From the IMG/VR virus record IMGVR_UViG_3300035099_000181, positions 37,071 to 101,070 of that record: 64,000 bases of DNA; one strand, written 5' to 3'. A program made the position numbers and the translations under genes. A model generated the notes under the pieces. The model did no database searches and had not been told where the DNA came from. It saw only the letters and a list, made by a program, of their open reading frames with translations. Numbering within the stretch: the first letter of the stretch is position 1; every line of letters begins with the position of its first letter. Shown piece after piece: positions 40,265 to 48,264 of the stretch. This stretch comes from a virus.

Positions 40265-40648
40265 ATGAGCCATTGCATATCTCATATGATCGGAATGCGC
40301 ACTGGTGGGGTATTCTCGGATGAGACTGATATGGGCGACCTTAAGGCCAGGGTTTCTAAGATTGTTGCTGAAATGGAGGAAGGAGATTTCCCTACTTGCT
40401 TGGACGTGGAACTAGTGAACATGTCACAGGAGTTGATTGGCAGCAAAGAAAGTTGTGTAATTATTGCCGAGGCTTTAGGGGCGAGCGAGTTCTGCAAAAG
40501 GCTGTCCTTGGAATTTGGCACAGAAATTATGCTTATGTCTTGGGACGAGGAGGTTGATGAAGTTCAGTGCCAGATTTTCTTAGATGGAAAATCTTTGTGC
40601 AGAGTTCCAGAGAATCCTATTAAAAGAATCTTGAGGCGAACGGCATGA
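40265..40648 (+). CDS. Hypothetical protein, 127 aa
   Basis: ATG 40265 after TAAACCAGGCAAGACT, a weak ribosome site. Cys-rich alpha/beta sequence with a central helix (ESCVIIAEALGASEFCKRLS) and a basic end (NPIKRILRRTA). Family not recognised. Stop overlaps the next gene as ATGA. Confidence 0.5.
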   Translation: MSHCISHMIGMRTGGVFSDETDMGDLKARVSKIVAEMEEGDFPTCLDVELVNMSQELIGSKESCVIIAEALGASEFCKRLSLEFGTEIMLMSWDEEVDEVQCQIFLDGKSLCRVPENPIKRILRRTA

Positions 40649-41085
40649 AAAAGTTTCTTTTCGTTGAAGATGCAATGGTACCAGCTCGCTCCATGTTCTT
40701 CAGTATAGGGGATTCGCCCATTATGGATAAGGCGGAGCAGGAAGTCCGGGCATGGTATGCGCAGTTTGATGCCATTTTTGCCTTGTCTCCTGCTGCATGT
40801 CATGGATTTGATAGGGTGGGAATAGCTTATTTGACGATGGAGGATATATCATATCCGGAGCGCATAGATTGGGATGTCTTCTTGAATACTGCTGGGCAGG
40901 GATTCTCTGTGGAGTTCCTGGTCAATGCCTTCGAGATGAACGAGACGGAGGTTATGTGGACCAGATTCTTTGATAAGCTGGTGTCAAACTTTGGGGTCTT
41001 TCGTGCGACCTATTTGGGGAAGGGATTTCCCATTTTCAAGAAGGTTTTGAATCGTAGGATGAAGTCTCTCTGGGGGAAGCAGTGA
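40645..41085 (+). CDS. Hypothetical protein, 146 aa
   Basis: Starts by ATGA overlap. The first part MKKFLFVEDAMVPARSMFFS and the helical, Phe-rich C-terminus (WTRFFDKLVSNFGVFRATYL) end in a basic tail. No motif recognised. Its position between sugar genes suggests a role in the same pathway, by context only. Its end carries one copy of an 18-bp direct repeat shared with the next gene's start. Confidence 0.5.
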   Translation: MKKFLFVEDAMVPARSMFFSIGDSPIMDKAEQEVRAWYAQFDAIFALSPAACHGFDRVGIAYLTMEDISYPERIDWDVFLNTAGQGFSVEFLVNAFEMNETEVMWTRFFDKLVSNFGVFRATYLGKGFPIFKKVLNRRMKSLWGKQ

Positions 41086-41095
41086 AGGAGTTCAT

Positions 41096-42184
41096 ATGGA
41101 GGCAGTGAAGGAGTTCATACGTAACAGTCTTGAGTTTCTATTCGAGAAAGCCCAGATCGGCAGGAGCCAGTTCTCTGTCGTGTTCCCTCATTTCAATAGG
41201 ACTCTATTCCCTGTCTACAGATCCGTGATTCGGAACGGAGGCAAGGTCCTGTTCCTTCCTGCCTTCAGGCAAGTTAATTTCGATTGGAGATGCTTTGATT
41301 TACAAGAGGAAGAACAAAAACTGCGAGCTATATGCGACAATTACTTGGGATTCTTCAAGGTATCGGGGGGCAATTTCTATGTCGTGGACCGTCAGCCGAG
41401 GCATAGCTTGTCCTGCCTGGCGGCTCTTAGAGCTGCGAAAGAGTCTGGGCTGGTCACGATCTACCTGGACCATGGCAGCACTGGAATCTACCAGGATTGG
41501 CTCATATGGGACAAACTGCTCAATTTCGATTACTCCTACTTCGATGACTTCGACATGCGAAGATATGCCCTTGCCTTGGTTCGGGGGATGGGAGAAAATA
41601 GAAGACCTGTGGCTGATATCAAAGAGTGGATCAGGCCAAGGCCTCGAAAGAGAAAAGAAAGCAAGAAACGGATCATTCTATTCGCCCCAGCGTTCTATTG
41701 CAATGACAGATGGGTGCGCCTGTATCCGGACACGTTGCGGTTTAGGCACAGGAAGGCCTTGCTTCCTATCTTTCAAAGATTATCGAAGGAGGCCAATATA
41801 CAGGTCATCTGGAAGGCATTCCCGAAAGGCGATGATGCCTACGACCCGATTGGAGAGGTCATTCGTGAGGAGTTTCCTGGTATAAAGTACAGAATTCATG
41901 GGTTTGACAGGCTACTGTCGCGGTGCTCTTGGTTCGTGACGGACTGCATTTCTACCGGGATTTATGATGCAGTCCAGCTTGGGATCCCGTCGCTATGTGT
42001 CTGCTACAGGAAGGCAGAGCCGGTCAGGGAAGAGGTGGCAGAAAGATTTGGCAATTCAATTTTTAGATTCGACGCTATAATGGAAGTTGAAGATGTGCTC
42101 AGGGGGTTCATTGAAAACGATTCTTGGCCTGTCCCTGTAATAGAACACAGGTCGGACCCTTTTCCGTGGGAGGAGTGGAAATGA
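41096..42184 (+). CDS. Glycosyltransferase-like surface protein, 362 aa
   Basis: Pattern similar to GT-B-type capsule or teichoic-acid transferases: TIYLDHGSTGIYQDW near 125, RIILFAPAFYCNDRW at about 193, VIWKAFPKGDDAYD, and SRCSWFVTDCISTGIYDAVQ with LGIPSLCVC, a donor-binding end. No signal peptide. An 18-bp direct repeat (41079-41096 and 41102-41119) overlaps its start, so the exact start is uncertain. Confidence 0.6.
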   Translation: MEAVKEFIRNSLEFLFEKAQIGRSQFSVVFPHFNRTLFPVYRSVIRNGGKVLFLPAFRQVNFDWRCFDLQEEEQKLRAICDNYLGFFKVSGGNFYVVDRQPRHSLSCLAALRAAKESGLVTIYLDHGSTGIYQDWLIWDKLLNFDYSYFDDFDMRRYALALVRGMGENRRPVADIKEWIRPRPRKRKESKKRIILFAPAFYCNDRWVRLYPDTLRFRHRKALLPIFQRLSKEANIQVIWKAFPKGDDAYDPIGEVIREEFPGIKYRIHGFDRLLSRCSWFVTDCISTGIYDAVQLGIPSLCVCYRKAEPVREEVAERFGNSIFRFDAIMEVEDVLRGFIENDSWPVPVIEHRSDPFPWEEWK

Positions 42185-42426
42185 GATGGAAGTACGTTAT
42201 GTATGGAGATTATAGAATATGGACTGGATTCGCATGGTTTCCTATTCGGATATATCCGCAAAGAGAAGGCAGGTGGCTTGAGAAGGTTTGTGTTCTTCAG
42301 GTATTCAAATACGATAAAGGAGATACGCTGGACAAGGGTAATTGGCTAAGTGTCCGTTTTTTGGATACTCCGCAGGACATTGAAGAGGCAAGGAAGTTAT
42401 GTGTGGAGAAGTTATGTGTGGAATAG
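42181..42426 (+). CDS. Hypothetical protein, 81 aa
   Basis: ATGA overlap with the preceding gene. Aromatic-rich N-terminus (MRWKYVMYGDYRIWTGFAWF), then a short strand and helix. It ends KLCVEKLCVE because of a 15-bp tandem duplication that also duplicates the start of the asparagine synthetase gene. Confidence 0.5.
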   Translation: MRWKYVMYGDYRIWTGFAWFPIRIYPQREGRWLEKVCVLQVFKYDKGDTLDKGNWLSVRFLDTPQDIEEARKLCVEKLCVE

Positions 42427-44150
42427 CCGGTTGTTTTGGTCCAGCAATGAATGATATTACAAGTCCTCAAGTCAGACACTGCCTTGATCTTATGGACTCT
42501 CGGGGCCCTGACGCCAAAGGGATGTACCAAAAGGGCAATTGCCTCCTTCTGCATTCTCGTCTCAAGATTTTGGACTTAAGTGATTCCGCGAACCAGCCAA
42601 TGGTTTTTCCTGATGGTAAAGCGTTCGTATTCTGCGGGGAACTCTATAACCACAATGGTTTGAGGGGTTCTCTTGGTGGGGAGTGGAACACCAAAAGTGA
42701 TACAGAAGTATTCTTGAAAGCCTTGTGTGATTTATCTTATGGAGAATCTCTAAGCACATGCGACGGCATGTGGGCCTTCGCGTTATATGATCCTTCCAAG
42801 GAGATTTTAGTTCTTTCCAGAGATAGATTTGGGGAGAAGCCACTTTATGTCTATCAAGAAAATGAAACGGTGTATTTCGGGTCTGAACCGAAGTATGTCT
42901 TTGCTCTTCTTGGCAGGAGATTGCCAATAGACGACAGTTTGCTTAAGGACTATCTGCTGCTCGGATACAAGGTACTTTTCAGCAAGAGAGTAAGATCTTT
43001 CTTCAAAAGGCTGGTTCGGATCGCTCCTGGAACTTATGAGATCTATAGGCCTAATGTTCCTGCGAGAATGAAGGAATATCATAATTTTGAGCAGCGGAAT
43101 GGCAATCTTCTTGAGAATCCAACGGAAACTTTGCATGATTTTCTTTGTACAAGCCTTGGGTCAAGGTTTGAGGCTGATGTGCCTCTTGCGTTCTGCCTGA
43201 GTGGGGGGGTCGATTCTAATGTCCTGGTGTCGCTCGCTAAGAAGATTTATGGTCGGGATATTACGGCATTCACGATTGTCATGGATGATGCTCGCTATAA
43301 TGAAGAGGAGCTTGCGGCTCTGTCTGCGAGAGAGCTTGGCATAGAGCATGTCATCGTTCGGCTTGGAATGGGGACTTTCCTTTCGGACCTTCGGAAGATG
43401 ATTCAATATCATGAGTCACCCATTTCTACGATCAGCTACTATGTCCATTGGTTTCTGGTCAAGATGATGGCAGAGATGGGGTTCAAGGTTGCTGTCTCGG
43501 GTACGGGTGGGGATGAACTGTTCGGGGGATACTATGACCACTGGCTTTACAGGATGGCTGACTTGTATAGAGATAGGGGGGATGGTTCTTTTCTGGAAAC
43601 GCTGAAGAGTTGGAAGCAGCATGTCTTGCGGATGGTTAGGAACCCTGAATTCAGGGATTGGAAGAAGTTCATTGGAAACGTTGGAGGGGCAACTCTCAGG
43701 AGCAGGATGCGGGATGAGATAGTCAAGGAGATTATCCCGGTCATACTGCACGAGGATGATCTAAACTGTGCAATGTTTGGAATGGAGAACAGATCCCCCT
43801 TTTTGTCTGATGTTTTGTATGAGCTTTCGAGTGGAATTCCTGATTCTGGACTGTTTGACTTGAGAGAAGGGTTTGGGAAGGCGGTGCTGAGGAAGGCGAT
43901 GGCTGGAATAGTTCCGCAGGCGGTCTTGGATAGTAAAAGGAAGATTGGGTTCAATGCTCCTATTGAGGCTTTATTTGACAGGAAGAGCTTGGGCAATAGG
44001 GCGTGGCTGTTGTCTGATTCCGAAATATGGGAATGGGTTGATAGAAGGGTGGTCAAGGGCTTACTGGATAAATCTGAGTTGGACAATGAGGAGAGCAAGA
44101 TGCTATTTCGCTTGATCAGCGCGAAGATGTTTATGGAGGAATTTAGGTAA
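42414..44150 (+). CDS. Asparagine synthetase (glutamine-hydrolysing) family
   Basis: 578 residues from ATG 42414, chosen because it exposes the catalytic Cys2 of the Ntn glutaminase (MCGIAGCFG); ATG 42399, created by a 15-bp duplication, would bury it. Glutaminase residues: LLHSRLKILDLS, GELYNHNGL, RDRFGEKPLY. Synthetase P-loop FCLSGGVDSN at about 267 and SGTGGDELFGGY. In surface-sugar loci this family amidates sugar acids rather than making asparagine; that is the more likely role here. Confidence 0.9.
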   Translation: MCGIAGCFGPAMNDITSPQVRHCLDLMDSRGPDAKGMYQKGNCLLLHSRLKILDLSDSANQPMVFPDGKAFVFCGELYNHNGLRGSLGGEWNTKSDTEVFLKALCDLSYGESLSTCDGMWAFALYDPSKEILVLSRDRFGEKPLYVYQENETVYFGSEPKYVFALLGRRLPIDDSLLKDYLLLGYKVLFSKRVRSFFKRLVRIAPGTYEIYRPNVPARMKEYHNFEQRNGNLLENPTETLHDFLCTSLGSRFEADVPLAFCLSGGVDSNVLVSLAKKIYGRDITAFTIVMDDARYNEEELAALSARELGIEHVIVRLGMGTFLSDLRKMIQYHESPISTISYYVHWFLVKMMAEMGFKVAVSGTGGDELFGGYYDHWLYRMADLYRDRGDGSFLETLKSWKQHVLRMVRNPEFRDWKKFIGNVGGATLRSRMRDEIVKEIIPVILHEDDLNCAMFGMENRSPFLSDVLYELSSGIPDSGLFDLREGFGKAVLRKAMAGIVPQAVLDSKRKIGFNAPIEALFDRKSLGNRAWLLSDSEIWEWVDRRVVKGLLDKSELDNEESKMLFRLISAKMFMEEFR

Positions 44151-44221
44151 GTCAAGACAAATAGGAAAGAAGCATTTATGAGTATTCTGTTGCCAAAAGA
44201 TCATTTTGTGGAGACTGATAA

Positions 44222-45028
44222 ATGAGTTTTCTTTCAGCCCTTCCTGTCAGCCATTTGATTACAGAAGAGAATTGGAAGGACGTGCCTGGGATTGACATTC
44301 TCCAGTTCCGGGGCAGGCATTCTGATGGGTTTGTGTCCTGGCCTCATGTTGATTCTTCATCCATCTATCACAGCTCTTACGACGGAGCTATTCAGGGGGT
44401 AGATAGGGAAGAGCTTGAGAAGATAAGGGACAATGGGCATGTGACTCTATTTTCTTTGAATCTGGGATCAGCGGTCGAGAAAGTCCTGGTTAAGAACGGG
44501 GAATTCGTTGCTGATGGCAAGATCCTCTACCCGAGCGAGATCAGGGAGAGGGTAAGGCGGGCGGTTTCTGTCATCCGCGAGTACTACCAAGGGCTTATTG
44601 CCTTAGAGAATGGGCAGTATGTGCCGAATAATTCTTGCTATTACTTTGTCGCCGTCCCTGAGCTTATTAAGAAGATCATCGAGGAAAATAACCTATACTT
44701 TTGCCTGGATATTGCTCATGCCATGATTGCGGCGAACAATATGAAGGAGGACAAGGCAGCCTATATCTGCAGGCTGCCGATAGAGCGATGTCTTGAGATT
44801 CATATCAGCACTCCAGCAAGCTATTCGTGGAAGCTGGTAGACGTGCATGGATATCCTGACAGCAGGGTGAAGTTCTACCTGGAATGGGTCTTGAGGATGC
44901 TGAAGGGAAAGATGAACCCTTATGTGGTAGTGGAGTATTACAGGGACTTCGAGGGGATCAGAAAGGCATATAGGGAATTGCAAGAGCTGAAGGGGAATAT
45001 GAATGATCAATTAGGACATCATCAATAA
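44222..45028 (+). CDS. TIM-barrel protein, DUF692 or xylose-isomerase-like
   Basis: 268 residues. Conserved points LIALENGQYVPNN, YFCLDIAHAMIAANNM, LEIHISTPA and YVVVEYYRDFEG resemble the metal-binding strands (Glu, Asp-x-x-His, His, Glu) of DUF692 multinuclear iron oxidases or xylose-isomerase-like barrels. It could oxidise or isomerise a sugar intermediate. ATG 44222 lies 71 bases after asparagine synthetase; the gap contains only a 15-codon frame. Confidence 0.6.
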   Translation: MSFLSALPVSHLITEENWKDVPGIDILQFRGRHSDGFVSWPHVDSSSIYHSSYDGAIQGVDREELEKIRDNGHVTLFSLNLGSAVEKVLVKNGEFVADGKILYPSEIRERVRRAVSVIREYYQGLIALENGQYVPNNSCYYFVAVPELIKKIIEENNLYFCLDIAHAMIAANNMKEDKAAYICRLPIERCLEIHISTPASYSWKLVDVHGYPDSRVKFYLEWVLRMLKGKMNPYVVVEYYRDFEGIRKAYRELQELKGNMNDQLGHHQ

Positions 45029-45041
45029 ACTGAGAGGGAGC

Positions 45042-46160
45042 ATGAACGAGATAAAGTATCCATTTGCAAGGCCGAATATCCTGCCTGGCGAGGACTTGGA
45101 AGAGGTTAGGCAGTTCTTGGAGACTGCCACAAGGCTGAGTGATGGTGAGGAATGCAAGCGATTCGAGAATGAGTTTAGACAATTCATCGGTGGAGGCTTT
45201 TGTCTGTCTACAAGTTCCTGCGCGGCGGCGCTGCATATGGCACTTTTGTCGCTTGGCATAGGGCCTGGCGATGAAGTCATAGTCCCGGCGATGACGCATG
45301 TCGCTACTGTACATGCCGTGGAGTTGGTTGGGGCGAGGCCAGTGTTCGTGGATTGTAGGTTGGATGATGGTGGTATTGGGTATGTTGGCAAGGCTTGTAG
45401 TCAGCGAACTAAGGCACTTATGCTTACTCATGTTTATGGTCTATGCAGAACATTTCGGGCCATACGGGATTTTTGCTTGGATAAGGATCTTTATTTGATA
45501 GAGGATTGTGCTCTGTCTCTTGGTGCTAAGCATGATGACTATGGCAAGACTCATGCGGGCCTGCTTGGGGATATTGGCTGCTTCAGTTTTTACCCGACCA
45601 AGCACCTGACTATAGGTGAGGGTGGGATGTTTGTGACGAGAGATAGAGGGATCTATGATAGGGCCAGGAGAATACGATCCTTCGGCAAGCAAGGCGGTAA
45701 CTTCGATTACGACATTCTGCATCTTGGCTCCAACTTGCGAATGTCGGAACTGCATGCCTTGATAGGCCGCTTGCAACTTAGGCATCTTCCTGGACTGCTG
45801 GAGAAGAGGAAGCGGAATTATGAGAGTCTTAGACGTCTGCTGATAGGAAGTAGATTCATGTCTGTTTTGGATAACTCATCTGCCAGGAACTATTACTGTT
45901 TTGGGATCTTGTTCCCAAATGAAGCGAAAAGGGCCGAAGCCAAGATAGAACTTCAGAAGGTCGGGATAGAGCCGAGTGTGTACTATCCGCATCCTGTGCC
46001 GCGCTTGTCATATTACCAGCAGAGGTATGGATACAACCTGAAGGCCTTTCCCAATGCCTTGAGGGTGGCTGATTGCTCGCTTGCGTTGCCAATAGGCCCT
46101 CATCTTGGAGAGAACTATGCGGAGAATGCCGCGCGGGTCTTGCAAAGGGTGGTTGAATGA
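45042..46160 (+). CDS. DegT/DnrJ-family sugar aminotransferase (first)
   Basis: 372 residues. PLP-fold landmarks: LSTSSCAAALHMALLSLGIG, GDEVIVPAMTHVATVHAVEL, IEDCALSLGAK and the Schiff-base Lys in FYPTKHLTIGEGG at about 186. The C-terminus VYYPHPVPRLSYYQQ binds the sugar nucleotide. It would transfer an amino group to a keto-sugar, as in legionaminic and pseudaminic acid pathways. Overlaps the next gene as ATGA. Confidence 0.92.
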   Translation: MNEIKYPFARPNILPGEDLEEVRQFLETATRLSDGEECKRFENEFRQFIGGGFCLSTSSCAAALHMALLSLGIGPGDEVIVPAMTHVATVHAVELVGARPVFVDCRLDDGGIGYVGKACSQRTKALMLTHVYGLCRTFRAIRDFCLDKDLYLIEDCALSLGAKHDDYGKTHAGLLGDIGCFSFYPTKHLTIGEGGMFVTRDRGIYDRARRIRSFGKQGGNFDYDILHLGSNLRMSELHALIGRLQLRHLPGLLEKRKRNYESLRRLLIGSRFMSVLDNSSARNYYCFGILFPNEAKRAEAKIELQKVGIEPSVYYPHPVPRLSYYQQRYGYNLKAFPNALRVADCSLALPIGPHLGENYAENAARVLQRVVE

Positions 46161-47158
46161 GGAAAGCCTTGCTTGTAGGTGGCGCTGGATTTATTGGGCA
46201 TCATCTTGCCTTATATCTGAAAGAAGAAGGCAGGTACGAGCCTATCGTCGTGGACAGTCTTGGCGTGAATAACATCTACCAACGCATAGCCTCTGGCAAT
46301 TATGGCGATAGGTATATGAAGTTCCTTGAAAACAGACTTGATTTGCTGAAAAGTGCGGGAATACCTTTGGAGGTCATAGATGCTCGTGATTATCATGCTT
46401 TATCTGCTACGATAGGCAAGCACAGGCCGGATGTCGTCGTACATCTCGCTGCTGTGGCACATGCTGGAAAGGCCTATAAGGGGCCGTTCGCTACGTTTGA
46501 TCATTCTCTTCGCACGTTGGAGAACGCCCTCGATGCCTGCCTAGACAGGGTGGAGCACTTTGTGTACTTTTCGTCGTCAATGGTTTACGGAAACTTCAGG
46601 ACGGAACGGGTATATGAGGATTCCCTTCTTGATCCCATAGATGTGTACGGATCATTAAAGGCTGCAGGGGAGCTGATGGTTATGGCTTATGGTAGGTGCT
46701 ATGGCTTTCCGAATGTTACTGTCATACGGCCTTCCGCGCTGTATGGGCCTCGGTGTATAAGCAAGCGCGTGGTCCAGATCTTCTTGGAGGCTGCCATGGA
46801 TGGCAATGATTTGCTAATCCAGGGTGATGGGGAGGAAAGGCTTGACTTTACATACATTGATGACCTCGTGGAGGGCGTGGCGCTCGTGTTGAATAATGAT
46901 ATTGCTCATCAGCAGGTGTTCAATATGACATACGGGGAATCCCGAAGTCTTAATCAGCTTGCGGACCTCGTGTGCAGAATCTATGGCGTGGGGCATCTCC
47001 ATGTTGAAAGGCCTAACTTGATGCCGTTTCGAGGCACGTTGGATATAGGTAAGGCGAAGACCATGCTGGGCTATTCTCCTGAATGGCCATTGGAAGAGGG
47101 CATTGTTGAATATTCGCTCTGGTATCGGGAAGAAAGGGAAAACCGTGCTATAATATGA
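46157..47158 (+). CDS. NAD-dependent sugar epimerase/dehydratase (second)
   Basis: 333 residues. Motif GGAGFIGHHL at the N-terminus, VVHLAAVAH, YFSSSMVYG, catalytic YGSLK and RPSALYGPRC, with TYIDDLVEGV in the substrate half. This is an NDP-hexose epimerase or dehydratase paralogous to the 37210 gene. Coupled to the aminotransferase, it likely makes or modifies its keto-sugar. Confidence 0.9.
   Translation: MRKALLVGGAGFIGHHLALYLKEEGRYEPIVVDSLGVNNIYQRIASGNYGDRYMKFLENRLDLLKSAGIPLEVIDARDYHALSATIGKHRPDVVVHLAAVAHAGKAYKGPFATFDHSLRTLENALDACLDRVEHFVYFSSSMVYGNFRTERVYEDSLLDPIDVYGSLKAAGELMVMAYGRCYGFPNVTVIRPSALYGPRCISKRVVQIFLEAAMDGNDLLIQGDGEERLDFTYIDDLVEGVALVLNNDIAHQQVFNMTYGESRSLNQLADLVCRIYGVGHLHVERPNLMPFRGTLDIGKAKTMLGYSPEWPLEEGIVEYSLWYREERENRAII
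47143..47154 (+). promoter_or_regulatory. Extended -10 promoter motif
   Basis: CCGTGCTATAAT at the end of the epimerase gene is identical to the -10 region at 21256. It would transcribe the formyltransferase and carbamoyltransferase genes. The TAGGAATC box of the other two sites is not present. Confidence 0.5.
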
Positions 47159-47162
47159 GTAG

Positions 47163-47468
47163 AGGAAGATAGGCACGAAAGAATATCAGTATTCACATAC
47201 GAATCTATTTGTTATTTTTACGTACGCTTGTAATCAGGCTTGTGAATTCAATCCTTTGATCAAGTTTGCTGTTAGCATGTACTCGGATGCGGTGTATTGT
47301 TACGAGAAGTACTACTGTGATAAATTGGTTTTTATTACGGGCCTTATGGAAGACATGAGTGGTCAAGGTGAAGAAGCCGAAAGAGGAGAAGTAAATGAGA
47401 GTTCTATTCGGGGGCAGGAAGGAAAGGGGGAGGCTTTGCCTGGAAGGACTCAAGGCAAGCGAATATGA
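47163..47468 (+). CDS. Possible protein without a clear start
   Basis: The frame open from the TAG at 47160 reads IGTKEYQYSHTNLFVIFTYA, then CNQACEFNPLIKFAVSMYSD and on into the formyltransferase gene. The first 75 residues look protein-like, with several Cys and Tyr, and the later part (after 47395) overlaps another frame. TTG 47256 is the only usual start. It could be a fragment of a larger gene truncated at its 5' end. Confidence 0.3.
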   Translation, partial: RKIGTKEYQYSHTNLFVIFTYACNQACEFNPLIKFAVSMYSDAVYCYEKYYCDKLVFITGLMEDMSGQGEEAERGEVNESSIRGQEGKGEALPGRTQGKRI

Positions 47469-48264
47469 GGTCATTGGCGTGTTGCAAGATAGAAGAGACA
47501 AGCATTCTTGGCTTTTGGGCGCGCCAGAAGAAGAAAAGGCAGTTTGGTACAAGGAAGATTCTGTAGCAGTCTTGAAGCCTGACATTTGTGTCCTTGCCGG
47601 ATGGTCTTTTATTATGAAGAAAGACTTCCTTGACCTGTTCCCGAAAGGAGTTCTTAACTTGCATGCGGGCAAATTGCCAGAATATCGTGGATGTTCTCCA
47701 TTGAATTGGGCCTTGCTTAATGGCGAGGAAGAGATAGGCCTGAGCATTGTTCTTCTTGATGAGGGAATTGATACAGGAAGGGTCGTTGCTCGCGATACGT
47801 TTTCTGCTGCCGGCAAGGATATTGTTAGTGTTACGCAAATTGCGGATAGTCTGTTTCCTGATCTTATGATGACAGCTTTGGGCAGGAGAGGCCGAGGAGA
47901 GTTTGGCGAAGAACAGAAGGAAAGAGATGCTTGTTACTATCCGCGTAGGTTTCCGAGAGACAGTCTTATTAGATGGAATATGCTGGCCTGGAATGTCGTC
48001 AGCAAGATAAGGGCCTTGGCCCATCCTGATTACTATGCGTTCTCTTTCCTGAACGGGCATAAGATCAGTCTGAAAAAGGCGTTGATTCCAGTTCCTCCAT
48101 ATTATTTTGGGGAATCAGCCAGGATTTACAAGATAGAAAAAGACAGATTTCTCATTGGTACTCAGGGATATTGTATCTGGATTACGGATTGGGAACCACA
48201 TGTTCCTATGAAACTTTATGAAGAATTGAAGGATTTTGCATATGATCATTCTTGGAATACATGA
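47395..48264 (+). CDS. Formyltransferase (Fmt/ArnA-like), 289 aa
   Basis: VLNLHAGKLPEYRGCSPLNW at about 93 carries the catalytic Asn and His, and LDEGIDTGRVVARD the Asp of the formyltetrahydrofolate-dependent transferases. The C-terminal 90 residues (YAFSFLNGHKISLKKA) are the OB-like end. In sugar clusters these enzymes N-formylate amino sugars, consistent with the aminotransferases nearby, so that is more likely than tRNA formylation. ATG 47395 follows GAAAGAGGAGAAGTAA. Confidence 0.88.
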   Translation: MRVLFGGRKERGRLCLEGLKASEYEVIGVLQDRRDKHSWLLGAPEEEKAVWYKEDSVAVLKPDICVLAGWSFIMKKDFLDLFPKGVLNLHAGKLPEYRGCSPLNWALLNGEEEIGLSIVLLDEGIDTGRVVARDTFSAAGKDIVSVTQIADSLFPDLMMTALGRRGRGEFGEEQKERDACYYPRRFPRDSLIRWNMLAWNVVSKIRALAHPDYYAFSFLNGHKISLKKALIPVPPYYFGESARIYKIEKDRFLIGTQGYCIWITDWEPHVPMKLYEELKDFAYDHSWNT

